A stretch of 64,000 nt of DNA. Origin: Pseudoduganella aquatica. Lineage in GTDB: Bacteria; Pseudomonadota; Gammaproteobacteria; Burkholderiales; Burkholderiaceae_D. Position numbers and translations under genes: made by a program. Shown here one piece after another: positions 52,154 to 60,183 of this stretch (its first letter is position 1; the number at the start of each line of letters is the position of its first letter). The DNA is taken from positions 1-64,000 of the forward strand of contig NZ_WWCU01000023.1 of assembly GCF_009857595.1 (NCBI RefSeq). Direction: 5' to 3'. The notes under the pieces were generated by a model. That model ran no database searches. It saw only the letters and a list, made by a program, of their open reading frames with translations, and was not told where the DNA came from.

Positions 52154-53200
52154 TTACTGGCCGGGGTCGGGCAGGCTGGCGTGGATGGCGTCGATCCGGG
52201 CCACCAGTTCCGGGGACAGCACGGTGCCCAGCGCGTCGATATCTTCCTTCAGCTGCGCCAGCGTGGTGGCGCCGATGATGGTGGAGGCGACGAACCAGCG
52301 CGTGTAGCACCAGGCCAGCGCCATCTGCGCCGGCGTCATGCCGTTGGCGCGCGCCAGGGCCGCGTACTGCGCCACCGCCGACAGCACGGATGGACGCAGG
52401 TAGCGCGGGCTCCAGCTGGCCGGGAAGATGGTCAGGCGGCCGTGCGCTTTCGGGTTGTCCAGGTACTTGGCCGTGAGCTGGCCGAACGCCAGCGGGCTGT
52501 AGGCCAGCAGGCTGACTTGCTCGCGGTAGCAGGTCTCGTTCAGCAGGCTGGTTTCGTAGTGGCGCGCGGTGAGGTTGTACAGGTTCTGGATGGTGGCGAT
52601 GCGCGGCAGGCCTTTCATCTCGGCCTGCTTGATGAATTCATTCACGCCCCAGCACGATTCGTTGGACACGCCGATGTGGCGGATCTTGCCTTCCCGCTGC
52701 AGCTGGCCCAGCACGGCCAGCGTGTCCTCGATCGCCACGCACTCGCGCTCCTTGGACGGATCGAACACGGAGGCGCCGAAGATGGGCACGTTGCGGCTCG
52801 GCCAGTGCAATTGGTATAAATCGATATAGTCCGTTTGCAGGCGCTGCAGGCTGGTGTCCACTGCGGAGCGGATATTGGCGGCGTCCAGGTTGTTTTGGCC
52901 CTTGCGCACCCAGTGCATATTCGGGTTCGGGCCGGCCACCTTGGTGGCCAGTACCACGTCCGCGCGCTTGCCGCTTTTCTTCAGCCAGGAGCCGATGTAG
53001 CGCTCGGTGGAGCCTTGCGTTTCGGCGCGCGGCATGACCGGGTACATTTCGGCGGTGTCGATGAAGTTGATGCCGCGTTCCAGTGCGTAATCGAGCTGGC
53101 TGTGCGCGTCCGCTTCGGTGTTCTGCTCGCCGAAGGTCATGCTGCCCAGGCAGATCTTGCTGACTTTCAGGCCGCTGGCGCCGAGGGTGGTGTATTCCAT
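52154..53200 (-). CDS. tas: Aldo/keto reductase of the Tas type
   Basis: The 348-residue protein begins MEYTTLGASGLKVSKICLGS and closely follows E. coli Tas, with MTFGEQNTEADAHSQLDYAL and NFIDTAEMYPVMPR. The AKR tetrad is visible: Asp in FIDTAEMY, its Tyr, Lys in LATKVAG and His in YQLHWPSR. It reduces carbonyl compounds with NADPH; the natural substrate is unclear. It lies 13 bases after pyrD on the same strand, ending a five-gene run. Confidence 0.92.
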   Translation of the reverse strand: MEYTTLGASGLKVSKICLGSMTFGEQNTEADAHSQLDYALERGINFIDTAEMYPVMPRAETQGSTERYIGSWLKKSGKRADVVLATKVAGPNPNMHWVRKGQNNLDAANIRSAVDTSLQRLQTDYIDLYQLHWPSRNVPIFGASVFDPSKERECVAIEDTLAVLGQLQREGKIRHIGVSNESCWGVNEFIKQAEMKGLPRIATIQNLYNLTARHYETSLLNETCYREQVSLLAYSPLAFGQLTAKYLDNPKAHGRLTIFPASWSPRYLRPSVLSAVAQYAALARANGMTPAQMALAWCYTRWFVASTIIGATTLAQLKEDIDALGTVLSPELVARIDAIHASLPDPGQ

Positions 53201-53213
53201 GGTGTCTCCTTGA

Positions 53214-54254
53214 TTAACGGCGGACCGCGTCGGCGCAGTCGCGTATCAGCGCGGGACCGGCGTAGATCAAGCCGCTGTACAGCTGGACCAGCTGCGCGCC
53301 GGCGTCCATTTTCACCTTGGCGTCCGCGCCGCGCATGATGCCGCCCACGCCGATGATGGGCAGGGCGTCGCCCAGTTCGGCCTTGAGCAGGCGGATCACC
53401 TGGTTGGACAGTTCGAACACCGGCGCGCCGGACAGGCCGCCCGCTTCGGCGCCGTGCTGCATGCCTTCCACGGCGGTGCGGCTCAGCGTGGTGTTGGTGG
53501 CGATCACACCGTCGATCTTGTGGCGCAGCAGGGCGTCCGCGATGTTCTTCACCTGGTCGCCGTCCATGTCCGGCGCGATCTTCAGGGCCAGCGGCACGTA
53601 GCGCTTGTGCTGGTCGGCCAGGCGCTGCTGCGCGTCCTTGAGCTGGGCCAGCAGGCCGTCCAGCTCGGAGCCGCCTTGCAGCTGGCGCAGGTTCTTGGTG
53701 TTGGGCGAGGAGATGTTCACCGTGACATAGCTGGCGTAAGGGTAGACCTTCTGCAGGCAGTGCAGGTAGTCGTCGGCGGCGCGCTCGATCGGCGTGTCGG
53801 CGTTCTTGCCGATGTTCAGGCCCAGCACGCCTTCCTTGTTCTGGTAGAAGCGCGAGGACTGCACATTGGCCACGAAGGCGTCCACGCCGCCGTTGTTGAA
53901 GCCCATGCGGTTGATGATGCCGTGCGCGGCCGGCAGGCGGAACATGCGCGGCTTGGGATTGCCCGGCTGCGCGCGCGGCGTGACGGTGCCCACTTCGATG
54001 GAGCCGAAGCCCAGGTCGGCCAGCGCGTCGATGTAGGCGCCGTCCTTGTCCAGGCCTGCCGCCAGGCCGACGGGATTCTTGAACAGGATGCCCATCACGG
54101 TGCGCGGGTCCGGCTTGGGCGCGCGCGCGAAGGCGCGGGTCAGGCCCAGTTTGGAGGCTTTCTTGAGCGCGGGCAGCGTGAAGTGGTGGGCGGCTTCCGC
54201 GTCCATGGAGAACAGCATGGGGCGGGCGAGGGAGTACAGGAATTTGTCGGACAT
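53214..54254 (-). CDS. pyrD: Dihydroorotate dehydrogenase, class 2
   Basis: The 346-residue enzyme has an N-terminal helix that binds the membrane (FLYSLARPMLFSMDAEAAHH), then the FMN barrel with NPVGLAAGLDKDGAYIDAL and the catalytic Ser in NISSPNTKNLRQLQ. Class 2 enzymes pass electrons to quinone while making orotate in pyrimidine synthesis. It lies 31 bases after bpt. Confidence 0.96.
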   Translation of the reverse strand: MSDKFLYSLARPMLFSMDAEAAHHFTLPALKKASKLGLTRAFARAPKPDPRTVMGILFKNPVGLAAGLDKDGAYIDALADLGFGSIEVGTVTPRAQPGNPKPRMFRLPAAHGIINRMGFNNGGVDAFVANVQSSRFYQNKEGVLGLNIGKNADTPIERAADDYLHCLQKVYPYASYVTVNISSPNTKNLRQLQGGSELDGLLAQLKDAQQRLADQHKRYVPLALKIAPDMDGDQVKNIADALLRHKIDGVIATNTTLSRTAVEGMQHGAEAGGLSGAPVFELSNQVIRLLKAELGDALPIIGVGGIMRGADAKVKMDAGAQLVQLYSGLIYAGPALIRDCADAVRR

Positions 54255-54285
54255 GGCGGGGGCTGGCTAAAAAGTAGCCCGTATT

Positions 54286-55014
54286 CTACCGCGCCATGAC
54301 GCTCCATTGGCCCTTGATGCGCGCTTCCAGCGGCTGGAAATTGATCTTGTAGGACATCTTCGGACTGTCCGCGATCCAGTAGCCGAGGTAGACGTAGGGC
54401 AGGCCCAGCTCCTGCGCCTGGGTGATCTGCCAGACAATGTTGTAGGTGCCGTAGGAGGCGCCTTCCACTTCGGGGTCGAAGAAGGTGTAGACCGAGGACA
54501 GGCCGTCCGACAGCACGTCGATGATGCTGACCATGCGCAGCGTGCCGTCCGGTTCGCGGAACTCCACCAGGCGGGTGTTGACGCGGCTCTGCAGCAGGAA
54601 CTGCGCGTACTGGTCGCGGCTGTCCTGGTCCATGCCGCCGCCGGCGTGGCGCGTGCTCTGGTAGCGCAGGTAGAGGTCGTAGTGCTCGTCCGAGAAGGAC
54701 AGCGTGGCCACGCCCGCGGTCAGGTTGCCGTGCCGGGTCCAGGCGCGGCGCTGGCCGCGCGTGGGGCGGAAGCCGGCCGCCGCCACCCGCACCGGCACGC
54801 AGGCCTGGCAGCCGTCGCAATACGGGCGGTAGGTGAAGATGCCGCTACGGCGGAAGCCGTTGCGCACCAGCTCGGAATACACGTCGGCGTTGATCAGGTG
54901 CGAAGGGGTGGCCACTTGCGAGCGCGCCTGGCGCTCGTCCAGGTAGCTGCAAGGATAGGGCGCTGTCGTGTAGAACTGCAGCGTTGCGAAGGGCAGGTCG
55001 TTCAGGTGCGTCAT
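54286..55014 (-). CDS. bpt: Aspartate/glutamate leucyltransferase
   Basis: The 242-residue protein has the N-terminal Cys motif of ATE-type transferases (YRPYCDGCQACVPVRV) and the C-terminal motif YVYLGYWIADSPKMSYKINF, with FRPTRGQRRAW in between. Bacterial Bpt adds Leu to proteins starting with Asp or Glu and so marks them for ClpS-ClpAP. It is 67 bases downstream of aat, which creates another class of the same degrons. Confidence 0.95.
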   Translation of the reverse strand: MTHLNDLPFATLQFYTTAPYPCSYLDERQARSQVATPSHLINADVYSELVRNGFRRSGIFTYRPYCDGCQACVPVRVAAAGFRPTRGQRRAWTRHGNLTAGVATLSFSDEHYDLYLRYQSTRHAGGGMDQDSRDQYAQFLLQSRVNTRLVEFREPDGTLRMVSIIDVLSDGLSSVYTFFDPEVEGASYGTYNIVWQITQAQELGLPYVYLGYWIADSPKMSYKINFQPLEARIKGQWSVMAR

Positions 55015-55081
55015 GCGCGTCCCGGGGCAGAAATGGTGTCCGTGTGCATATCATAGCGCAGAAAGCGGCGAACTCTGCACG

Positions 55082-55813
55082 CTAATCGGCGGCGCTGGGG
55101 TATGGCTGCAACGGTGCCCAGCCGCTGATGGCGGGCAGGCCGATATTGGCGCCCAGGTGCCGCAGGAACTCGGCGCGCGGGATGGGGGCGGCGCCCAGCG
55201 AGGCCAGGTGGCCGGTCTCCTGCTGGCAGTCGATCATGGCCACGCCCTGGGATTTGAGGAAATGCACCAGGTAGGCCAGCGCGATCTTGGAGCCGTCCGT
55301 CACGCGCGCGAACATGGATTCGCCGTAGAACATGCGGCCTATGCACACGCCGTAGGCGCCGCCCACCAGTTCGCCGTCCAGCCACAGCTCGGACGAGTGG
55401 GCGTAGCCCAGCTGGTGCAGGCCGGTGTAGCCGGCGATGATGTCGTCGGAGATCCAGGTGCCGGGGCCGTCGCGGCGCGGCGCGGCGCAGGCGCGCATCA
55501 CGTCTTCGAAGGCGGAGTCGAAGCGCACCTGCCAGCGGCCGCCGCTTTCTGCGCTGCGCTGCACTTTCTTGATGGCTTTTTTCAGGCTGTCGGAGACGCG
55601 GAAGCGCTCCGTCATCAGCACCATGCGCGGGTCGGTGCTCCACCACAGGATGGGCTGGCCTTCGGAGAACCAGGGGAAGATGCCGCGCTGGTAGGCGGCC
55701 AGCAGGCGGGCGGGCGACAGGTCGGCGCCGGCGGCCAGCAGGCCGGGCGCGTCGGTGGTGAGCGCCTGGGATACGTCGGGGAAGGGCGAGTGCGCGTCCA
55801 GCCAGGGGATCAT
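55082..55813 (-). CDS. aat: Leucyl/phenylalanyl-tRNA--protein transferase
   Basis: The 243-residue enzyme has RGIFPWFSEGQPILWWSTDPR, YTGLHQLGYAHSSELW and GMFYGESMF-like FYGESMFARV, all family signatures. It transfers Leu or Phe from tRNA to N-terminal Arg or Lys, completing the bacterial N-end rule with Bpt. Its start overlaps the nudix gene's stop by four bases, so translation is coupled. Confidence 0.95.
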   Translation of the reverse strand: MIPWLDAHSPFPDVSQALTTDAPGLLAAGADLSPARLLAAYQRGIFPWFSEGQPILWWSTDPRMVLMTERFRVSDSLKKAIKKVQRSAESGGRWQVRFDSAFEDVMRACAAPRRDGPGTWISDDIIAGYTGLHQLGYAHSSELWLDGELVGGAYGVCIGRMFYGESMFARVTDGSKIALAYLVHFLKSQGVAMIDCQQETGHLASLGAAPIPRAEFLRHLGANIGLPAISGWAPLQPYPSAAD

Positions 55814-56385
55814 ACGTCGCTGCGCATGGGTTTCGTGATGTCCTGGGTGTGGAAGCCGTGGCTGCCGCCGCTGGCGCGCATGCGGGCGCGGTCGGCGAAG
55901 AACAGTTCCAGCGTGGTGCGGATGGTGGGGAAGGCCAGGTCGTCCCAGGGGATCTCGTCTTCGGTGAACATCTGCACTTCCAGGCTTTCCTCGCCGGGGG
56001 CGAAGTCCAGGTCGCGCAGCGTGGCCAGGTAGAACATATGCACCTGGTGCACGCGCGCCACGTTCATCAGCGTGAACAGCGGGCCGAGTTCGATATTGGC
56101 GCCGGCTTCCTCCACGGTTTCGCGCACCGCCGCCTCGGCCGTGGTTTCATTGTTCTCCATGAAGCCGGCGGGCAGGGTCCAGTAGCCGTAGCGCGGCTCG
56201 ATGGCGCGCTTGCACAGCAGCACCTGCAGCTTGCCGTCTCGCTCCCACACGGGGACGGAGCCGAGCACCATCTTGGGATTCTGATAATGGATCGCGGTGC
56301 AATGGGGGCAGACGTAGCGCGGGCGGTTGTCGCCGGCGGGTATGGTCAGCTCGACCGGGTGGGCGCATTCGGAACAGAATTTCAT
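55810..56385 (-). CDS. NUDIX hydrolase with zinc ribbon
   Basis: The 191-residue protein starts with a zinc ribbon (C4, C7, C26, C29) followed by a nudix box at about 74-96 (GFMENNETTAEAAVRETVEE then AGA). The layout resembles NudC-like proteins but lacks the NudC N-terminal domain and is shorter; the SQPWPF marker of NADH pyrophosphatases is not seen. It probably hydrolyses a nucleotide diphosphate compound. It is the first gene of the run nudix-aat-bpt-pyrD-tas. Confidence 0.88.
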   Translation of the reverse strand: MKFCSECAHPVELTIPAGDNRPRYVCPHCTAIHYQNPKMVLGSVPVWERDGKLQVLLCKRAIEPRYGYWTLPAGFMENNETTAEAAVRETVEEAGANIELGPLFTLMNVARVHQVHMFYLATLRDLDFAPGEESLEVQMFTEDEIPWDDLAFPTIRTTLELFFADRARMRASGGSHGFHTQDITKPMRSDV

Positions 56386-56528
56386 GGGAGGCGGTTGGGG
56401 TCAGCGGTGTTTGTTGGCGTAGTGCTTACTTTACACCGATTGCGGGCTGTGCGCGTAGCGCGAGCGCTGGCTATGCGGCGGCGTGGCTGGATAAATTGGC
56501 GCTATCATCGATGATCTCGAGATTGATA

Positions 56529-56557
56529 TTGCCTAAAGTCTCCAGTTGCCCTATAAT
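56529..56557 (+). promoter_or_regulatory. Sigma-70 promoter of the initiator tRNA gene
   Basis: TTGCCT (56529-56534) and TATAAT (56552-56557) are separated by exactly 17 bases. The start should fall near 56564, seven bases before the tRNA. GC content of the discriminator is high, as in stringently controlled stable-RNA promoters. Confidence 0.8.
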
Positions 56558-56570
56558 ACGTTCATACAGA

Positions 56571-56647
56571 CGCGGGGTGGAGCAGTCTGGCAGCTCGTCG
56601 GGCTCATAACCCGAAGGTCACAGGTTCAAATCCTGTCCCCGCAACCA
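56571..56647 (+). tRNA. Initiator tRNA-fMet (anticodon CAT), CCA encoded
   Basis: The 77-base gene starts CGCGGGGTGGAGCAG and ends with CCA. The anticodon is CAT. Position 1 C is unpaired with A72, and the anticodon stem has three G-C pairs (GGG/CCC), the two features that mark initiator rather than elongator tRNA-Met. Confidence 0.97.
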
Positions 56648-56654
56648 GATACTG

Positions 56655-56689
56655 AAAGCCGTTGAATTCGAAAGAGTTCAACGGCTTTT
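56655..56689 (+). terminator. Rho-independent terminator of tRNA-fMet
   Basis: AAAGCCGTTGAA and TTCAACGGCTTT form a perfect 12-base stem with a 10-base loop, followed by further T. It lies 7 bases after the tRNA 3' end. Confidence 0.88.
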
Positions 56690-56701
56690 CCGTTTGGGCG
56701 C

Positions 56702-56842
56702 TTATTTGTTCAGGAAGACTATTGCGTACAGCATAATGAGATTGAAGGCGATACCGCCCACAATCATGAAGATTCCTAGCCGTATGGTCAGCTTGCGGCG
56801 GTTTTCCGCGCTGTCCATGTAGTCGGCAAACCGCTTGATCAT
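56702..56842 (-). CDS. 46-residue membrane protein of unknown function
   Basis: The peptide begins MIKRFADYMDSAENRRKLTI and has one hydrophobic helix (about 22-44) ending FLNK. AGGAGG lies 5-10 bases before the ATG, an almost perfect ribosome site, and strongly supports translation. The first half is amphipathic and charged. I know no named family. It lies 25 bases downstream of the next minus-strand membrane protein gene and probably shares its transcript. Confidence 0.7.
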   Translation of the reverse strand: MIKRFADYMDSAENRRKLTIRLGIFMIVGGIAFNLIMLYAIVFLNK

Positions 56843-56867
56843 ATCTCCCTCCTGCATCAGTTGGCAG

Positions 56868-57305
56868 CTAGCCAGCCAAGTAGTGCGTCAAAGAATAGCT
56901 GACTGCCGTTATCACGGAGACTGCAATCGATATTAGCACCACCGGCGAGAGTGTGTTTTCATGTTGCTCTGGGCGAGCCAGTGTTGCATCTGTTGTGCTA
57001 ACTGTAACGAGAACGGATGAGGCAACAATGAGAAGGACGTGCCAGCCGATGGCGAACCAAGCCAGAACTGGACTGCGGGCGTCTGCTTTGTTTGCAAAGA
57101 CGCTTGCAGCTTCGTAACAAGCTGCCGCGCACATTGCAATGACTGGCCAATACAGCTGTCCATCACGAATTGCCCACTTGATCAAGAGCTTGACTTGACC
57201 GCGATGTTGGCGGCCAGCACCTAGCAAGGTAAGCAGGATGATAGGGGCGAGCAGAGGCGCACATACATTCAGCATGAACCAGCCCAGGAAGTTAATGAGT
57301 TCCAT
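56868..57305 (-). CDS. 145-residue four-helix membrane protein of unknown function
   Basis: The protein begins MELINFLGWFMLNVCAPLLA and has four hydrophobic segments. GAGG precedes the ATG at 57305; the frame is open much farther upstream but becomes Arg/Ala/His-rich nonsense there. The segment WAIRDGQLYWPVIAMCAAACYEAASVF sits between helices one and two. GC content is lower than in flanking genes, consistent with acquisition. No family was recognised. Confidence 0.7.
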   Translation of the reverse strand: MELINFLGWFMLNVCAPLLAPIILLTLLGAGRQHRGQVKLLIKWAIRDGQLYWPVIAMCAAACYEAASVFANKADARSPVLAWFAIGWHVLLIVASSVLVTVSTTDATLARPEQHENTLSPVVLISIAVSVITAVSYSLTHYLAG

Positions 57306-57370
57306 ATTTGCACCTCGGCGAGGGATGACGCGAGCATAGCCGACAGGAACGTTGCTGGTCTTGGCCGGGA

Positions 57371-58387
57371 TCAAGCGGCGGGCAAGGCGGCGAGGGCGGT
57401 GCGCAGGTAGGTGAGGAGGGCGGGCGTCATCCAGGTGCCGGAGAGTAGGGTGGGGTGGGCTTCGTGGGCGCGGCGGATTTTTTCGCGGGTGGCGGGATCG
57501 GCGCCGGCGTGGCGCTGGAATAGGGCGAGCCATCGCCGTGCAAGTTCTTGCGTGCGGCTGTCGTGCGGCGCGGCGCCTGCCGCCATCTGGGCTTGCACGG
57601 CGCTGATCAGCGCGAGCCACTCGCCGGTTTGCGTGCCGCTTTGCGCGCGCATGCGGGCCAGTTCTTCCGCGTCGAGATAGTTGGCGTACAGCGAGAGCTT
57701 GAAGGCGCTGAAGGCTTGCGTGACGTACTGCTTCATCTCCGGCGTGATACCGCTGTGCTGGCGCGCGGCGGGACGCTCGGCCATCATGGCGTTCAGGCGG
57801 CGCGCGAAGTCGGGATTGGCGGCGGTGTCGCGCTCCAGCATGGACATCCATTGCTTTGCCAGCGTTTGCGCGGGCTCGCTGTCTGCCGCCCCGCCTTGTT
57901 CCATCAGCCTGCGCACCGACGCCACCAGCGCGGCCCACTCGCGCTGCGCTGTGGCGCCGGCCAGCGGCAGCGCCGCCAGCTCCTCCTTGTTGAAGTATTG
58001 TTCATACGCCGCCATGCGCTCCAGCGCCGACAGCCAGTCACCCAGCCCGGGTTCTTCGCCGCTGTGCAGTTGCTGCTGAAGCTGCGCGAGTTGCGCGCGC
58101 AGGGTGGCGGCTTGCGCTATCTGACGGTCCAGCGCGGCGATCTGCTGGCCGACGAGGTCCGCCAGCGGCGCATCCGGCTGCGCAAGGAAGCCGGCGATTT
58201 CGGCCAGCGGCATGCCGAAGCGGCGCAGTGCCTGGATCTGGTGCAGGCGCGCCACGTCTGCTGCGCTGTACAGGCGGTAGCCCGATTCGGCGCGCGCGGA
58301 CGGCTTGAGCAGGCCCAGGCTGTCGTAGTGGTGCAGCGCGCGCACCGTCAGCCCTGCGCGCCTGGCCAGTTCGCCGACCCGTATCAT
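57371..58387 (-). CDS. MerR regulator with two tandem TipAS-like domains
   Basis: The 338-residue protein has a MerR winged helix (VGELARRAGLTVRALHHYD, ESGYRLYSAADVARL), a coiled coil (about 80-110) and then two similar domains. The first spans about 125-230 (YFNKEELAALPL, EWAALVASVRRLMEQG, TPEMKQYV); the second about 235-335 (YLDAEELARMRA, EWLALISAVQAQMAAG, TPALLTYL). Each resembles the TipAS drug-binding domain, so one was duplicated. TipAL-type regulators activate genes when they bind antibiotics or other planar compounds. Its start overlaps the preceding methyltransferase stop by four bases. Confidence 0.85.
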   Translation of the reverse strand: MIRVGELARRAGLTVRALHHYDSLGLLKPSARAESGYRLYSAADVARLHQIQALRRFGMPLAEIAGFLAQPDAPLADLVGQQIAALDRQIAQAATLRAQLAQLQQQLHSGEEPGLGDWLSALERMAAYEQYFNKEELAALPLAGATAQREWAALVASVRRLMEQGGAADSEPAQTLAKQWMSMLERDTAANPDFARRLNAMMAERPAARQHSGITPEMKQYVTQAFSAFKLSLYANYLDAEELARMRAQSGTQTGEWLALISAVQAQMAAGAAPHDSRTQELARRWLALFQRHAGADPATREKIRRAHEAHPTLLSGTWMTPALLTYLRTALAALPAA

Positions 58388-59307
58388 GGCGCCGCTGCTT
58401 TGTTTGCGCGGACCGCCGCGCCATCGTCCGCCTGCGTTGGCTCTGCTGCGGCATCGGCGCCCAGCGTGGCGCGGATGATGCCGGTGCTGCCGCCGAGGCG
58501 CAGATTGTCACTGCGGCCGCGCAGATGGCGCTGCGTCAGTTCCTCCCGTCCGTAGTGCTCGATACGGCTGTAGCCCATGCTTCGCAGCAGCGCCTCCAGT
58601 TCGGCGGGTGCGAAATTGCTCTTCCAAGGCTCGCCACCTGTGGCCAGGCTGGCTGATATCGCTTCCATGGCGGCGCGCTCCCTCGGCTCCAGCAGCGCGG
58701 GCGAGATGACGAAATCGAACACCACGCTGCTGCCCTGCGCGCAGGAGGCGATATAGCGCAGTGTGTGCGCCACGTCCTCCGGCGCCAGGTAGAGCGTTAC
58801 GCCCAGCCAGGTGAAGCAGGCCGGCGCGCTGTGGTCGAAGCCCGCTTGCGCCAAGCCGTCCGCCAGCGTGGTGGTGCCGAAGTCGACGGCCGCGTAGCGC
58901 ACGGTGTCCGGCGCCGCGATGCCGGCGGCGGCCAGGCGCTCGCGCTTCCACTGCTGCGTGGCGGGCAGGTCCACTTCGAACACGCGCACCCCCGCAGGGA
59001 GCTTGCCGCGATAGGCCGAGGTGTCCAGTCCCGCGCCAAGGATCACGTGCTGCATTACGCCGCGCTGCTGCGCCTCGCGCCAGGTGTCTTCCGCCAGCCG
59101 GCTGCGGATCACGATGGTGGTGCGCAGTGCCGTTGCGAGCGGGTCGTGGAAGCGCTCCGGGTTGGCGCGCACTTCGGCTTCCCGTTCCGCGCCCAGGATG
59201 GGCAGGGCCAGCGGGTCGTCCAGTATCAGCGGCGCGTCCAGCAACTGGTGCGCGCCGCGCAGGACGGCGACCATCATGGCGCTGGGCTTGGGGCTATCGT
59301 GCTGCAT
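58384..59307 (-). CDS. Class I SAM-dependent methyltransferase, PPM1/LCMT-like
   Basis: The 307-residue protein begins MQHDSPKPSAMMVAVLRG and has HVILGAGLDTSAYRG (SAM motif I) and VRVFEVDLPATQQWKRERL, the signature of the leucine carboxyl methyltransferase-like family (TIGR00027 type). TWLGVTLYLAPEDVAHTLRY fits the same group. Bacterial members methylate small molecules, sometimes in secondary metabolism. It is translationally coupled to the MerR regulator, which may control it. I chose the ATG at 59307; another lies 38 codons upstream. Confidence 0.87.
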   Translation of the reverse strand: MQHDSPKPSAMMVAVLRGAHQLLDAPLILDDPLALPILGAEREAEVRANPERFHDPLATALRTTIVIRSRLAEDTWREAQQRGVMQHVILGAGLDTSAYRGKLPAGVRVFEVDLPATQQWKRERLAAAGIAAPDTVRYAAVDFGTTTLADGLAQAGFDHSAPACFTWLGVTLYLAPEDVAHTLRYIASCAQGSSVVFDFVISPALLEPRERAAMEAISASLATGGEPWKSNFAPAELEALLRSMGYSRIEHYGREELTQRHLRGRSDNLRLGGSTGIIRATLGADAAAEPTQADDGAAVRANKAAAP

Positions 59308-59403
59308 GCTGTTCCTTTCGTGGTGAGGGAAAGGATAGCCTAAAGCCTGACGCTGCGTGAGGGTCAAGCGCCGGCTGTACGCATGCGGTGGCGGCTTTCC
59401 ATT

Positions 59404-60183
59404 ATGATGCTGGCTATGCAACGCCTACTCATCTTCCTGCTCGCATGCCTGGCCTGCTCGGCGCTGCGTGCGGACGGCCATGCCGGACGCCCGGCGCACC
59501 CGGCCCTGGCGCAGCTTCCTGCGCGCATGCTGTGGGCGTGGGAGCGGCCGGAGGATTTGCGCTGGCTGCCTGCCGACACCGGCGTGGCCTATGTGGCGTC
59601 CACCATGCTGCTGCGCGGCGAGGAGGCGCTGGTCCATCCGCGCACCGCGCCGCTGCTGCTGCGCGAAGGCGCTGCGCTGGTGCCTGTGCTGCATGTGGAC
59701 GCCTCCTGGCGCGTGCCGCCGGCGCTGAGCGCGCAGCAGTCTGCGCGCATCGTGCAGGAACTGCTGCGCGTGGCGCAGCGCGGCAACCGCAGCGTGGTGC
59801 AGCTCGATTTTGAAGTGCGCCGCTCGCAGCGGCCTTTCCTGGCGCAGACCATGGCCGAGATCCGCCGCCAGCTGGATCCGCGCATCGCGCTGTCGGTGAC
59901 GGCGCTGGCCTCGTGGTGCATGGACGACGCGTGGCTGCCGGCCGGCGTGGCCGACGAGGTGGTGCCGATGGCTTTCCGCATGGGGCCGGGCCAGGACGCC
60001 TTGCGCCAGCGCCTGCACCGCCAGGGCTTTACCCAGCCGGTGTGCCGCGCCGCCGCAGGCTACGCGAGCGACGAGCCCCCGCTGCGCAGCGTGGCCGCGC
60101 GCGGCTATTATTTTTCTCCCCGTCCGTGGACCGCTGCAAGCTGGCGGGCCATGCAATCCGAACCCTACTCGTCCATCCCATGA
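59404..60183 (+). CDS. DUF3142 exported protein
   Basis: The 259-residue protein has a hydrophobic signal (MMLAMQRLLIFLLACLACS) and the DUF3142 landmarks LWAWERPEDLRWLP, VAYVASTMLL, VQLDFEVRRSQRPFL, LSVTALASWCMDD and EVVPMAFRMG. The fold looks like a TIM-barrel glycoside hydrolase (VQLDFE and SVTALASW fit strands with acids), but catalytic activity is unproven. ATG codons at 59383 and 59416 are alternatives. The stop overlaps the next gene's ATG by four bases, so the two proteins are made together. Confidence 0.82.
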   Translation: MMLAMQRLLIFLLACLACSALRADGHAGRPAHPALAQLPARMLWAWERPEDLRWLPADTGVAYVASTMLLRGEEALVHPRTAPLLLREGAALVPVLHVDASWRVPPALSAQQSARIVQELLRVAQRGNRSVVQLDFEVRRSQRPFLAQTMAEIRRQLDPRIALSVTALASWCMDDAWLPAGVADEVVPMAFRMGPGQDALRQRLHRQGFTQPVCRAAAGYASDEPPLRSVAARGYYFSPRPWTAASWRAMQSEPYSSIP

